A DNA stretch of 64,000 nucleotides from JADJGC01 sp964576925 (GTDB taxonomy: Bacteria > Zixibacteria > MSB-5A5 > CAIYYT01): contig CAZNWJ010000006.1 of the NCBI GenBank assembly GCA_964576925.1, positions 1-64,000 of the forward strand, read 5' to 3'. The notes under the pieces are model-generated. The model worked only from the letters and a program-made list of their open reading frames with translations. It was not told where the DNA came from and did no database searches. Position 1 is the first letter of the stretch; each line of letters begins with the position of its first letter. This document shows positions 1 to 10,245 of this stretch, one piece after another. The position numbers and the translations under genes were made by a program.

Positions 1-599
<599 letters not shown>

Positions 600-630
600 A
601 CCCCTGTTCAGCAATGGACAGGGGTTTTTG
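600..630 (+). terminator. Rho-independent terminator after 16S
   Basis: CCCCTGT at 601-607 pairs with ACAGGGG at 618-624 across a ten-base loop, followed directly by TTTTT. It lies downstream of the 16S 3' end and would stop transcription before any linked 23S gene. Confidence 0.8.
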
Positions 631-794
631 TTGTTGCGTTTAGTTTCCGAAGCTTGCTATAGATCGCGGGCTATCGGTTTGAACCCACCAAGGTACATTT
701 GCTTTGAGCACTCCTGTCAAGGAAAGAATTGCGTCGAAGTTCAGAAAAGCCTTTACTTGATTCGGGTTCCGATGGATAGGGGCAAAGGTCGGGT

Positions 795-3700
795 GTGCTA
801 GATATGATAGTGGTAGAAGCCGTATTAAGTCTCTTGGTCGAACTGATGACAAAAAAGGGCGTCGCAAAGATAGGCGCCGCTCTCTTGAGACAAAAGTCGG
901 TTATTACAAAGGCAATTGAAGATACAGACAGCGCACTGTACGGGAAGTACGAGAATCTAACTGCGCAATTGAAGCAGTGGTTAGAGCCAAGAGACATTGA
1001 TTCGATCAGATCCGTCCTCAGCCTGTCCGGACACGATGAAAAGCTGGATTGTGAGGTAACGTCCTTTCTGGGAAGCAGTGGCTTTGTGTACCCCGAAAAT
1101 CCTCGGGACCACGCAAGTTGCATTGTGAAGACCTTTTACAGCAAGCTGTATCAGAGAATGCTCGCAGATGAGAAGTCCGCATTTGGCATTTTCGATAATC
1201 GATTGCAGAACATTGACTCAACAAACAGGCAGGCTCACGCTGAGACTCAGCGACTCTTAAGCGAGGCGATGCAAGAGCTCAGCACTTCGGAAACCGACCT
1301 CTCAAGAAGCACGCCGCTGATGCAGAGCACGGGTGTAACTCAGACTGTCGACTTGCCGCCAAGCAACTCGGAGTTCGATGCCGTTGCCGACTCTCAAATC
1401 GAGCTTGCCAAGAGCTTCATGAAGGAGGGCAAGACCAGGTCAGCCCTCGAGTCGCTCTTGAAGATTCGCGACTTGGCAAGGTTTGAAAAGCTCTCCAACG
1501 AGGCTCAGTACTCGATTGTTGCTAACATTGGATTGTGCTACCTCACGCTCGGGCAAAGTGCTCGCGCAAGAGAGAGTTTGGCACGGGCTATGAGTCTAAA
1601 GCCTGACTCAGCGAAGGCAAACGCTAACATGGCGTTGGCGTGCTTAGCACAAGACGACCTGGGTGAAGCACTAAGGCTCAGTAGGGAAGCGGTGGTGCTT
1701 GATGCCACCCAACCTCATGTCCTGGCCGTTAGAATCCGGACGCTGAGCCTAGCTGATTGTCATTCTGATTTGGACGCATTAGTGCAGGAGTATCCTCTTG
1801 TCGTATCCGACAGAGAGTGTTTGCTCGAACTGGCTCGTGCTTATGTGTTAACTCGCGAGGAGGACAGAGCTCGCCACTACTTCGGCAGAGTCCTCCAGAT
1901 CGATTCTGCCGATATCGACGCTTGTTTCCACTTCGGTCTACTACTCACACACCACGTTGTTGCAGGTCTGGATCAACCGATATTATTAGACTTCAAGGTG
2001 ACGAAACCCCAAAGAGAAGATTGTCTTCTGGGAATCAAGCTGTTTGATGAGTGTATTACCTTCCTTCGCAATTCTGACTACGACGAACTTCACTTGGTAG
2101 CAAGAGTCAATCGAGCGGTCTTGCGGTCAATTCTCGGAATGACGGTGGAAGCTCTTTCTGATCTTGACGCGGCCCTAGTCATCCACAATGACGACTATCA
2201 CGCACTGCTCAATAAGGGGCTATTGTGCATCAAGGCGGGTCGCCACCAACAAGCCGTGGATTGTTTCGGTGCTCTGGCTCTGGGACCTCAACGTCTCGAA
2301 GCTACTTGTCTCTTGGCTCTTACCGAGTTTGACCGCGGGGAATACCAAAACGTGATTGATACCCTCGAGCCAGTTCTTGTAGAACTAACTAGTTCTTCTC
2401 GAGAAGCACAGATGCTCGAAATGGTAGTGGATTGCAAATGGCGCCTCAAGACTGATTGGGATGCGCCAGAGTTGCTTGCCAGACTAGAAGTCTTGGCCGA
2501 GAGCGATTTTGCAGCATCATGCGCACTTTCTAGACATCATCTTCGTCGTACTCGCGAATACGGGCGTTCTGCCGAATACGCGAAGAGGGCTATTGAACAG
2601 TCGACCGCCAATCGAATGACGGGGGTGCCTTTGAGAATTCTTGCTGAATCCCAAGAGCAGTTGGGCGAAATTCAGGCCGCGAGAGACACCTATGAGAGCT
2701 TGGTAGCTTGTACCAAAAGCTTGTCAGACTTAACGGCCTATGTTGAGTTCCTCTATAGAAACGAGATGTATTCCGAAGCGCTTACGACGGCAAGGAATGC
2801 ACGCGGTTCTGGGCCGCCGATTCGGGGCATTTCAGAGATCGAGGCGTTGATACTTGCCCAGTTTGCTGGTGATCAGAGCACGGCAGCAGATCTAGTATCT
2901 AAACTTATTCACAACTCGGAGACTCCACCCCGTACGAAGGTCCTATACAGCGAACTCCAATTCTCCATTGGGGATCGGACGGGAGCAATTTCGACTTTAG
3001 AGTCAATTGATGTCAATGCTCTCAAGAGCGACAGCGAAGCGCTGCTACATGCGGCGAATATGCGGGCGAGACTTCAACTTCCGGGCGCGCTTGAACTTGC
3101 TCGTTTGGCTTGGGAGCAGCAGCCTGACAATGAGAGGACTTGCGCGGGTTACCTCCAACTGATGCACGTGATTGCCCCTAATGAACAGCTTGTTGTTCCT
3201 CCGGAGGAGGTGGTGGGCGGCTCAGTAGTTGTGCTTAATGAAGCAGGAGATCACAAGTGTTACTACATAAGCGAAAGAGGTGAGTCGGTTCCAGATGCAT
3301 TTACGGTCACGGCTAACGGCCCGCTCTACTCTCGCCTAGTTGGTTCCAAGCTTAACGATGTGCTAGAACTTCGAAGTACAAGATTTGACCAATTGACGGC
3401 TCAAGTTGTCGATATACAGACGATTTATGTACATCTCTATCGGTACCTCCTCAACAATTTCACTCGGCTCTTCCCCGATACCAAGATGCTCTTTAGGATT
3501 CAAGTCGATCCTCACGACCCGAAGGCATTGCTCGAGCTTCTCGACAATCGAGCAAAAGAATATGATGCGGTCTTGGGTCTGTACAGAAGGAAACAGATCA
3601 CAGCTGGCACAGTTGCACAGCAATTCAGTACTTCAGTTATCGACGTTATCAACACGTTAGCTACTAGTCGGGATGGAGTCATTCTTGCAGCAAGGGGATC

Positions 3701-4655
3701 GGCTAAAGAACTCCAAGAAGAACGAATGCTTCTACTCGGTGCCAACACAATCGTGCTCGACTCCACAGCCGTCGTCGCTGTCGCAGGGCTTGATCTGGCA
3801 GAGGAACTAAGGGCCTTAGGAATGGAAATTCTGGTTTCCAAAGCTGTCTTGGAAGATATAGAGAGGATGATCGAACAGCTAACTCAGAAGCCGGCTGCAT
3901 CTATGACAATTTGGAAGGAAGGGGGCGAGTACGTTAAGATGTTGATTACTAACGAACTTGTTCTCGATCGACAGCAGTACCTCAATTCATTGATTCTTCT
4001 TGTTGAGAAAATCGCAACTGTGGTGAGTTATGAAGGAATCCTTGACATCCCAAAAGATCAAAGAAAGCAACTACTGCGCGGATTGGGTGTGGAAGCGCTA
4101 ACTTCAGTGCTCCTAACATCGGAAAGGAGTGCGGTACTTTGGAGTGACGATCTAGGACTGAGAGAAATCGCTTCAAGCGGATGGCATGTAAGGTGCGTCT
4201 GGACTCAGTCCTTGTTGGACACAATGCTCGAGCGACAGATTGTTAACGACGATAGATACGACTCATGTTTGATAAATCTCGTCTTGAGCAATTATAGATT
4301 TGTGTGTGTCCGGCACAAGACTGTCATGAAGTTGCTTCAAGAGACATCCTTTTCGGTGACTCACGAACTGCAGAAGGTCTTGTCAACCATTACAGCCAAT
4401 AGCGGATGTACAGCCGATTCCGCGCTCAGAGTAATGTGCGAACTGACCCGCGCGCTCATGTTAGAAAACTTGATGGCCCATCAATATGAGATACTCCTCG
4501 ATCTTTTTGCCAAAGTCCTTTCCGAAGGTCGTGATAGGAGTTCAGTTATGAAATCCTTTGTTGCCGAGGTCTCGAGGCTACTGACATTGGCACCAATTCA
4601 ACAAAAGCGATTCAAGAAATGGTGGTCTCATTATAAGGAGAGATTTCTCATTTAG
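795..4655 (+). CDS. TPR / GreA-B C-terminal-like / PIN-domain protein, probable conflict effector
   Basis: A 1286-residue protein starting at GTG 795 behind an AAAGG site; ATG 804 is an alternative. Residues 1-150 form a helical N-terminal region of unknown function. Residues about 230-780 are degenerate TPR repeats, clearest around YSIVANIGLCYLTLGQSARA. Residues about 805-865 (GGSVVVLNEAGDHKCYYISE onward, ending VGSKLNDVLEL) resemble the C-terminal domain of GreA/GreB, which docks on RNA polymerase. From about residue 985 a PIN-like nuclease fold can be read: VLDSTAVVAVA, then VLEDIE, then LWSDDLGLREIA, giving the spaced acidic residues of PIN RNases. I recall a TPR-GreABC-PIN architecture described among bacterial conflict systems, and the domain order fits that. 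Function is inferred: RNA cleavage possibly linked to transcription or stress. It stands alone, with no obvious antitoxin partner. Confidence 0.75.
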   Translation: MLDMIVVEAVLSLLVELMTKKGVAKIGAALLRQKSVITKAIEDTDSALYGKYENLTAQLKQWLEPRDIDSIRSVLSLSGHDEKLDCEVTSFLGSSGFVYPENPRDHASCIVKTFYSKLYQRMLADEKSAFGIFDNRLQNIDSTNRQAHAETQRLLSEAMQELSTSETDLSRSTPLMQSTGVTQTVDLPPSNSEFDAVADSQIELAKSFMKEGKTRSALESLLKIRDLARFEKLSNEAQYSIVANIGLCYLTLGQSARARESLARAMSLKPDSAKANANMALACLAQDDLGEALRLSREAVVLDATQPHVLAVRIRTLSLADCHSDLDALVQEYPLVVSDRECLLELARAYVLTREEDRARHYFGRVLQIDSADIDACFHFGLLLTHHVVAGLDQPILLDFKVTKPQREDCLLGIKLFDECITFLRNSDYDELHLVARVNRAVLRSILGMTVEALSDLDAALVIHNDDYHALLNKGLLCIKAGRHQQAVDCFGALALGPQRLEATCLLALTEFDRGEYQNVIDTLEPVLVELTSSSREAQMLEMVVDCKWRLKTDWDAPELLARLEVLAESDFAASCALSRHHLRRTREYGRSAEYAKRAIEQSTANRMTGVPLRILAESQEQLGEIQAARDTYESLVACTKSLSDLTAYVEFLYRNEMYSEALTTARNARGSGPPIRGISEIEALILAQFAGDQSTAADLVSKLIHNSETPPRTKVLYSELQFSIGDRTGAISTLESIDVNALKSDSEALLHAANMRARLQLPGALELARLAWEQQPDNERTCAGYLQLMHVIAPNEQLVVPPEEVVGGSVVVLNEAGDHKCYYISERGESVPDAFTVTANGPLYSRLVGSKLNDVLELRSTRFDQLTAQVVDIQTIYVHLYRYLLNNFTRLFPDTKMLFRIQVDPHDPKALLELLDNRAKEYDAVLGLYRRKQITAGTVAQQFSTSVIDVINTLATSRDGVILAARGSAKELQEERMLLLGANTIVLDSTAVVAVAGLDLAEELRALGMEILVSKAVLEDIERMIEQLTQKPAASMTIWKEGGEYVKMLITNELVLDRQQYLNSLILLVEKIATVVSYEGILDIPKDQRKQLLRGLGVEALTSVLLTSERSAVLWSDDLGLREIASSGWHVRCVWTQSLLDTMLERQIVNDDRYDSCLINLVLSNYRFVCVRHKTVMKLLQETSFSVTHELQKVLSTITANSGCTADSALRVMCELTRALMLENLMAHQYEILLDLFAKVLSEGRDRSSVMKSFVAEVSRLLTLAPIQQKRFKKWWSHYKERFLI

Positions 4656-4690
4656 TCGTAGGTCCGAACCCCTGTGGTTCAGACCTACGA
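4656..4690. repeat. Palindromic intergenic repeat (GTAGGTC[C/T]GAACC family)
   Basis: TCGTAGGTCCGAACC at 4656-4670 pairs with GGTTCAGACCTACGA at 4676-4690 with one mismatch and a five-base loop. It starts right after the stop codon of the TPR-PIN gene and lies between convergent genes, so it could stop transcription, though there is no T-run. Related sequences occur at 8553-8713 and 34332-34686, which suggests a dispersed REP-like family. Confidence 0.7.
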
Positions 4691-4713
4691 AATGCGAATT
4701 TCGACTCCCCCCC

Positions 4714-7056
4714 TCACTGCGCCGCCGTCTCATCGGGAGGGTAACTCGCCGGAATACCCAGCCACTGGATCTTATGGTGCACGTCATTGATCGTACCGTC
4801 ATTCTCGGGGTCTTTGGAACAGCAAGTGCTCCAAGTATTCACTTCGTTGAGAATATCCCAGTTTGGATTGAAACTCACTGAGATTTGGAACGGAGTAATG
4901 TCGTACAGGAAGAACGGCGGCGAGAGGGCGATTTCGCTTTCGGATTGAAGTCCGGAAAGTGAACAGTACAACGACTCGGCCATCAATCCCTGGCCACCGA
5001 GTGAGCCGGTCACCATCAACGCCATGAGCTTTGTGGGCGCGTAGATCGTCCCCTGTAGCAGAAACGTGCCAAACGGGTTGTCCACGCCTCCAACGTTGTA
5101 GGGAATACACGGAATGTCCGGAGTCTGTCCCGACCAAGTCCAGGTGCATTCATCATTGGGCGGCGGGTCCTGCTCGACCGTATAGTGGAATGTTCCTTCC
5201 GCCTTGCCCCAGGCATGTGAATCGAGATCGCCGCCAAAGACAATGTAAGGATTTGGCGCCGGCGTCGTGTGCGGCGCTTCTCGGAAAGAATGCACGTCGG
5301 CACGCATACCGCACCAGAAACTAATCGTCCCCAGTAGTGATCCCGCGTCCTGAACAGTGTATTCGAATTTCCCATACCATTTGGTCAGGTTAATCGGGTT
5401 GCTTTTTCTTTTTGTGCCGAATGGCGATGCCGGTCCTACAGTAGGTTCGATCTCGACAGTAATCGCACCGGCGGAGCCTGGCCCCGTCGTGGGAATGCTC
5501 GCCCAAATGAAAGTCGGCTCCCATTGGTACACGGTCTGCTCCACTCCATTAACATAAACATGCCCCTTGTTGCCGGGGTCTTCACCGAAGTAGCCGGTGA
5601 GAAACAGCGTGTCCGTGAAGTTAATGATATACGCAAAACGAAGGCTCGGCGCGAGCATGCCGAATCCCGGATTCAACTGGGTAATTCTCAACTCTGATCC
5701 GGTGGTAAGATCGACATCGAATCCGCGATTCGTCATATCCTGAAGCAACTGCACATGATCAAACGGTCGCTGCTTCGGAGATTCTTTGGGCGTGAGAACT
5801 GCGAGGTTTACACCGAGCATGCGGTCCACGAGGAATTCAGCGGCCTTATTGGTCGCGGGATCGCCCACCGTCATCGTCCATCCCGCGAACACCGAGGCCC
5901 CGGCGGCGGCGAATCCGGCTCTCAGAGAGGGCGCATCACTTTCGCAGGCGCCGATATAGACGAATGAATTCGGCGCAAAGCTCATGTATGAGGACACAAA
6001 CTTGCCGGTAAACGCATACCTCCACTGATTCTTGCAGAGGGCTCCGCTGCCGCCCTTGGCGTACATGTACACCAGTTCATCCGCGTCAAGCTGCGGCTTG
6101 AAAACACTGTCGTTATCCTCGCTGCACATCGTATTGGTCCAGATGCCGGTAATCACCGTTGAGCTGTCAGAAATGCAGACGCCACCGTGCGCGTCGATAT
6201 AGAAGAATCCATAATCTTGCACGGTCGCCAAATCGGCCGGGGACGGGTGCTGTATCGCCGATCGCCAGTAGCCGCCTTGATCCAACAAGTAGTTGATATA
6301 CGGCTGCCCCAGTGTGTAACAATTTGCGCCCAAGGTGCTGAAGACTGCCGATTGAACGGAATGCGGTACGCCATAGAATGGTGCAGTGGGCTCGAGTCTG
6401 CTGCCCTGACTTTCTTCTGAAGGACGTAGCTCATCTCGTCGCGGCGGCAGTGGTCGAGCCGCAACCTCGACAGCTTGATCGACAGGTTCATATCCGGCTG
6501 GATACGGCTCCACGGGACCAGCGCCCGGAAATCGATTGTTGGGAATCATCACCATTCGCCCATCGTCGAATCTCGCCCACACGGAGCTGCCTTGCTTGCC
6601 GGCCGCTTCAAACTCGTCACGGCTGTTGAGAAAGGCCAACAGCGCAGTGGCGAATGAGTCCGGACTCACTGCCTCGAGAAGATTGCCTACCGAGTCTATT
6701 GCGTTGAGGGCAGCCAAACGCTCTTGGTCGGTGATCACATTGGGATTGCATTCCGGGGCCGAGCACGGTGCAGGGCCGGAGGCGAAAATGTAGTTGATCA
6801 TAAAGACCGCATCCGTGATGTCGGTCCGATTGCTGCAGTCGACATCGCCGGCCGCATCGTCTTGGGGCGCGGGTCCGCCGGCAAAGATGTAACTCACCAA
6901 GTAAACAGCATCGGTGATGTCGATCCGGCCGGAGTTATCCGTGTCCCCGCAAGGAGCGGCGTGCGCGCTCGTCACCAGGCCAACCAATGCAATCAGCATT
7001 GAAGTAGGAAGTACCTCTTTGAAGCACCGCACCACATGTAAAGTGGCAAGGATCAT
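4714..7056 (-). CDS. Secreted caspase-fold (clan CD-like) protein with N-terminal dockerin pair
   Basis: The start is ATG at 7056, behind an excellent GGAGGT; an upstream in-frame start would add 48 residues of non-signal sequence. The product is about 780 residues with a signal peptide ending ...LVTSAHA. Two dockerin-like calcium loops follow at once (CGDTDNSGRIDITDAVYLVS and GDVDCSNRTDITDAVFMIN). A central domain has FFYIDAHGG near residue 289 and FVYIGACES near residue 367. This is the His-Gly and Ala-Cys dyad layout of caspase/gingipain-like clan CD peptidases, followed by GASVFAGWTMTVG. The C-terminal part is beta-rich and ends without a sorting motif. Probable role: an extracellular or surface cysteine peptidase, or an inactive relative. 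Dockerins directly after the signal peptide are unusual; in the other two dockerin proteins here they are C-terminal. Confidence 0.75.
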   Translation of the reverse strand: MILATLHVVRCFKEVLPTSMLIALVGLVTSAHAAPCGDTDNSGRIDITDAVYLVSYIFAGGPAPQDDAAGDVDCSNRTDITDAVFMINYIFASGPAPCSAPECNPNVITDQERLAALNAIDSVGNLLEAVSPDSFATALLAFLNSRDEFEAAGKQGSSVWARFDDGRMVMIPNNRFPGAGPVEPYPAGYEPVDQAVEVAARPLPPRRDELRPSEESQGSRLEPTAPFYGVPHSVQSAVFSTLGANCYTLGQPYINYLLDQGGYWRSAIQHPSPADLATVQDYGFFYIDAHGGVCISDSSTVITGIWTNTMCSEDNDSVFKPQLDADELVYMYAKGGSGALCKNQWRYAFTGKFVSSYMSFAPNSFVYIGACESDAPSLRAGFAAAGASVFAGWTMTVGDPATNKAAEFLVDRMLGVNLAVLTPKESPKQRPFDHVQLLQDMTNRGFDVDLTTGSELRITQLNPGFGMLAPSLRFAYIINFTDTLFLTGYFGEDPGNKGHVYVNGVEQTVYQWEPTFIWASIPTTGPGSAGAITVEIEPTVGPASPFGTKRKSNPINLTKWYGKFEYTVQDAGSLLGTISFWCGMRADVHSFREAPHTTPAPNPYIVFGGDLDSHAWGKAEGTFHYTVEQDPPPNDECTWTWSGQTPDIPCIPYNVGGVDNPFGTFLLQGTIYAPTKLMALMVTGSLGGQGLMAESLYCSLSGLQSESEIALSPPFFLYDITPFQISVSFNPNWDILNEVNTWSTCCSKDPENDGTINDVHHKIQWLGIPASYPPDETAAQ

Positions 7057-7576
7057 TTCGACCTCCGGGGTATTCGCAATTTTAGCTAAGGGAGTGCACA
7101 GGTTTTCTGATGTGCCGATCAAAGATACCCGGATATCCGCATTTAACAAGCGGAAATTGACAATTTGGGTCTCTATTTCATCAGATTGGCGTCCCGGCAC
7201 ATAACGCCGCCGGTTCTAACCCTTTTGGTCTCGACTTCATTGGCTGTACCCCACCCGAAGGGTGGGTTCTTCGTAGCCTCCTGCGCCCGTTACCAACCAT
7301 CGCTTTGCTCTGTTGGCTGCCGCACCGAGCACCTTTCAGCAGGGGAATTAGTCAGTTTCCCACCCTTCGCGTGGAGTGTAGCGCCGGGGGCTGCCACGTT
7401 ATGCCGAAAATCAACGGCGAATTCGGTAGATAAAAGATCTCGAAATGTTCAAAGGAAACAAAATCGCTTGACATACCCTATTTTACTTCCATTCATTACC
7501 AAAAGGCAGGTTATTGACAGATAGAACTGAGTTCCATCGGCATGACGTAAGAATTAACCAACGCGAGGGCCGAGAG
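7057..7576. other. Intergenic region between divergent genes with a palindrome
   Basis: This 520-base gap separates divergently transcribed genes. It has a hairpin CCCACCC/GGGTGGG with a GAA loop at 7250-7266, and a second CCCACCC at about 7358. TTGACA at 7468-7473 could be a -35 element for the downstream lipoprotein gene, but no good -10 is seen at the right distance. No further gene is supported. Confidence 0.4.
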
Positions 7577-8536
7577 ATGACCCACAGGTTTGTTTTCCGA
7601 ATACTCTTCCACTTTCTGATGGCTACAATCTCCTTCATGGCCGGGGGCTGTTCAATCACAGGATTTGCGGTCGGCAAGATGATCGAGAACGGGGCAGAGA
7701 GGAGGCAGTCCATCGCCAAGACGGAATTTGGCGAAATCCAGCCAGGATTAAATATTATCCTGACAACTGTGAAGGGTCAATCATTTCGAGGTCGGTTCCA
7801 GGGAATGGGACGCTACACGGATGCGGAGTATCAGAATCGGCTCCTTTCTCTGGGTCTGATAACGCAGTCCGTACCAATGCCAGGTCAGAAGGTCAGCCTG
7901 CACTTTCGGAATGGCGAAGTTCTCACCGGCCGACTTATTGGCTACGACCATCTCACCGGTACTTCGAAGTCGCCTGAGTGTATTGGACTGCAAACTGAAA
8001 CTTCCGACACGGTTTACGCGCTGCTATCGGCGCTCAATAAAGTTGTGAACGCCCGGGGGGATTCAATTCGTGCGGATCAAATCTCTCCATATGTCATGGA
8101 TGGCACGGTACCCAGCCTGCGGTATCTCGAGCTGGACCTCGCTCCAGGCGCTACGGACACCATCGGAGCCGCGGAACTAGGCCATCGCGAGGAAGAGGTT
8201 TCGCGTTCAAGTGTGCTTAGTCTCAGAACTCAAGACGAGTTGACAATCTGCTTCAATGAGGACGAAGGCCGTTTCGTACGTAGCAGTCAGAGATTCATCG
8301 GTCGGGATACTCTGGGAAACAGAATCAGTATTCCTGCCGACAACGTCTCCGAGCTTGAGTTCATCTCTCCCCAAAGCTCGCCGCAGTTCAGGCAATTTGC
8401 CGTGAATGAGGTCACAAGTGCGAAAACTTGGCGGGAAAGCCGTGCCGGCACTATTGGGCTCGGTGTAGGCGCTGTCATCGATGCGGCAGCAATCGTTGCC
8501 ATAGTAGCTGCCTCCGGTATGAAGTTCGGCCCTTAG
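7577..8536 (+). CDS. Hypothetical lipoprotein
   Basis: The likely start is ATG 7577; an in-frame TTG at 7514 would add 21 charged residues before the signal peptide. The N-terminus has a hydrophobic stretch ending in a lipobox (SFMAGGC), so the mature protein should be lipid-anchored. The body is about 290 residues. It contains short beta-type segments such as VKGQSFRGRFQGMGR and VSLHFRNGEVLTGRLIGYDH, which suggest a small-barrel fold repeated two or three times. A Gly/Ala-rich hydrophobic stretch near the C-terminus (GTIGLGVGAVIDAAAIVAIV) may be a membrane segment. I do not recognise the family. No operon partner is evident: the next gene is more than 300 bases away behind a tandem repeat. 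Confidence 0.65.
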   Translation: MTHRFVFRILFHFLMATISFMAGGCSITGFAVGKMIENGAERRQSIAKTEFGEIQPGLNIILTTVKGQSFRGRFQGMGRYTDAEYQNRLLSLGLITQSVPMPGQKVSLHFRNGEVLTGRLIGYDHLTGTSKSPECIGLQTETSDTVYALLSALNKVVNARGDSIRADQISPYVMDGTVPSLRYLELDLAPGATDTIGAAELGHREEEVSRSSVLSLRTQDELTICFNEDEGRFVRSSQRFIGRDTLGNRISIPADNVSELEFISPQSSPQFRQFAVNEVTSAKTWRESRAGTIGLGVGAVIDAAAIVAIVAASGMKFGP

Positions 8537-8552
8537 GCCATGGAAAGACCGA

Positions 8553-8713
8553 CAGTCCGTAGATCCGTCTCCCCCGTGGTTCGGACATTCTTTCTTCTTC
8601 ATCCGCAATTCTTGCCGAGTTGCCGTGGCAAATCAGTCCGTAGGTCTGAACCCTTTGATTCGGACTTTCTTCTTTCTTCATTCGCAATGATTGCCGAGCT
8701 CCGCAGGTCAAAT
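8553..8713. repeat. Two tandem copies of an ~80-bp palindrome-containing repeat
   Basis: Copy one (8553-8633) and copy two (8634-8713) align along their whole length. Both start CAGTCCGTAG, contain TTCGGAC followed by TTCTT-type tracts and TTCAT[C/T]CGCAAT, then TTGCCGAG, and end in AAAT. Each opens with a GTCCGTAG[A/G]TC...TTCGGAC inverted repeat like that at 4656-4690. The T-rich tract after the palindrome could make each a terminator for the upstream lipoprotein gene. A separate dyad (CGCGTCA...TGACGCG) follows at about 8724-8744. Confidence 0.75.
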
Positions 8714-8870
8714 CCCGCCTCGTCGCGTCATCCGTGCTGACGCGTCGAAGGCGCCAGATTACCATTTCCGTCCCGGTTGAGATTCACGCAGGGATTTGAC
8801 ATAGTCCTTGCTCAACGACTTCAATATCGCCATAAAAGACCATCTATTTCACGGAGTGGAGTTGCGGTCG

Positions 8871-9668
8871 ATGCCCGAGAAGTCGATTGATCTGGCCATG
8901 CAGGAAGCGTGGAGCGATTTCCCGTTTGCGGATTACATCATCAAAGACAGCGGCGCGTATGAGAGTCTGGTCACCACGGTGGGGAATTGCTTGAAATCGG
9001 GAAGTTCGATTCTCGACTTCGGCGCTGGCGCATGCGAAAAGACCGCGCTCTTGTCGGCGCTAGGCTTCCAATGCTCGGCGCTCGACGATCTTCAGGATGC
9101 CTGGCATCTTCAGGACAACAACCGTGAGAAGATTCTCGCCTTTGCGCGTGCGGACGGAATCGATCTTCGCCTGCGGGAAGGCAATAAGATCCCATTTGCC
9201 GACGAATCGTTCGACATGGTGATGGCCACTGATGTCATCGAACATCTTCATGAGTCCCCCCGCGAATTGCTCGAAGCCCTGATTAAACTGATTCGCCCGC
9301 TGGGTTACTTGCTGATCACGGTGCCCAATGCCGTCAATATTCGCAAGCGGCTGGATGTCCTCCGCGGCAGAACCAATCTCCCCGATTTTTCCACCTACTT
9401 CCACTATCCCGGGCAATGGCGCGGCCACATTCGCGAGTACGTGAAGGATGACCTCCGCCAGCTCGCGCAGTACTCCGGAGTGGAGATCGTGACGCTCCGC
9501 GGCTGCCACCATGTTCTGCAAAGGCTCCCAAGGCCGCTGCGACCCGTCTACAAACTCGCGACCGCACCCTTTCCATCCTGGCGCGACTCATGGACCCTTC
9601 TTGCCCAGAGGCCGGCCGCCTGGCAACCGGCTCATCGGAATTTCCAACCAGCAATGATCGACAGGTAG
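8871..9668 (+). CDS. Class I SAM-dependent methyltransferase
   Basis: The preferred start is ATG 8871, with GGAG nine bases upstream; the frame is also open from TTG 8808, which has no ribosome-binding site. The SAM-binding motif I is SSILDFGAGACEKTALL. Motif II follows as ALDD, and the post-I/IV region reads SFDMVMATDVIEHLHESPRE. The segment GYLLITVPNAVNIRKRLDVL is typical of Methyltransf_11/23 enzymes that act on sugars, lipids or quinone-like substrates. The C-terminal 90 residues, rich in Trp, Pro and Arg, may set substrate choice. The substrate cannot be told from the sequence. No neighbouring biosynthetic genes are visible. Confidence 0.85.
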   Translation: MPEKSIDLAMQEAWSDFPFADYIIKDSGAYESLVTTVGNCLKSGSSILDFGAGACEKTALLSALGFQCSALDDLQDAWHLQDNNREKILAFARADGIDLRLREGNKIPFADESFDMVMATDVIEHLHESPRELLEALIKLIRPLGYLLITVPNAVNIRKRLDVLRGRTNLPDFSTYFHYPGQWRGHIREYVKDDLRQLAQYSGVEIVTLRGCHHVLQRLPRPLRPVYKLATAPFPSWRDSWTLLAQRPAAWQPAHRNFQPAMIDR

Positions 9669-9760
9669 GCGAGCAGCCGACCTGCGGTCATCCACGGCTT
9701 GGGTACAAGAAAAACCGCTGGCTGGGAGCCGATTTAGTTGTCCAATGATGGGAGGTACTT

Positions 9761-10165
9761 ATGTCCACTATTGGCAAGTTCGCGATTCTCGCGCTCGTTC
9801 TGAGTGCCGCCGCGCTCATAACGGCCTGTGACGACTCCAAGGGCACCGGCGCGGATGTCGATTGGCTTGCCGGCGAATGGGACTGGGTGCGCTCGTGCTG
9901 CGGCTGTCTCGGGGAAAGTTCGTATCCAGCCTATCGCGGTGAGATTGTCGCGAGCTTCAAAAACGGCGTCTTCCAGAAGGTCTATCGCGACAGCGTGATC
10001 GAGTGGGGCAACTACAAGTATAGCCACGGCACCATCGACGGTTACGAGTACTACACGCTGGACTACGCCAACAAGAACTTCTCGACCACGGTCTATGTCA
10101 ACAAGGACTGGGAACTCGTAATCGTCGGCACCTGGGGCGTCTACACGCAGTACTACGAGATGTGA
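9761..10165 (+). CDS. Small lipoprotein
   Basis: This 134-residue protein starts at ATG 9761 behind GGGAGGT. The signal peptide ends in the lipobox LITAC, followed by DDSKGTG, a normal acidic start for an outer-membrane lipoprotein. The mature part is rich in Trp, Tyr and Gly (DWLAGEWDWVRSC, YKYSHGTIDGYEYYTLDY), like the eight-stranded lipocalin-type lipoproteins found in many FCB genomes. It has a CCGC cluster near residue 46. Function is unknown. It faces a convergent gene. Confidence 0.75.
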   Translation: MSTIGKFAILALVLSAAALITACDDSKGTGADVDWLAGEWDWVRSCCGCLGESSYPAYRGEIVASFKNGVFQKVYRDSVIEWGNYKYSHGTIDGYEYYTLDYANKNFSTTVYVNKDWELVIVGTWGVYTQYYEM

Positions 10166-10245
10166 TGCCGGCCCCGGCACAGCGGCTCAATATTCTTTTG
10201 CTCAACGCAATACTTGATGCTCTCCGTCGGGCCTCGGAATAACGG

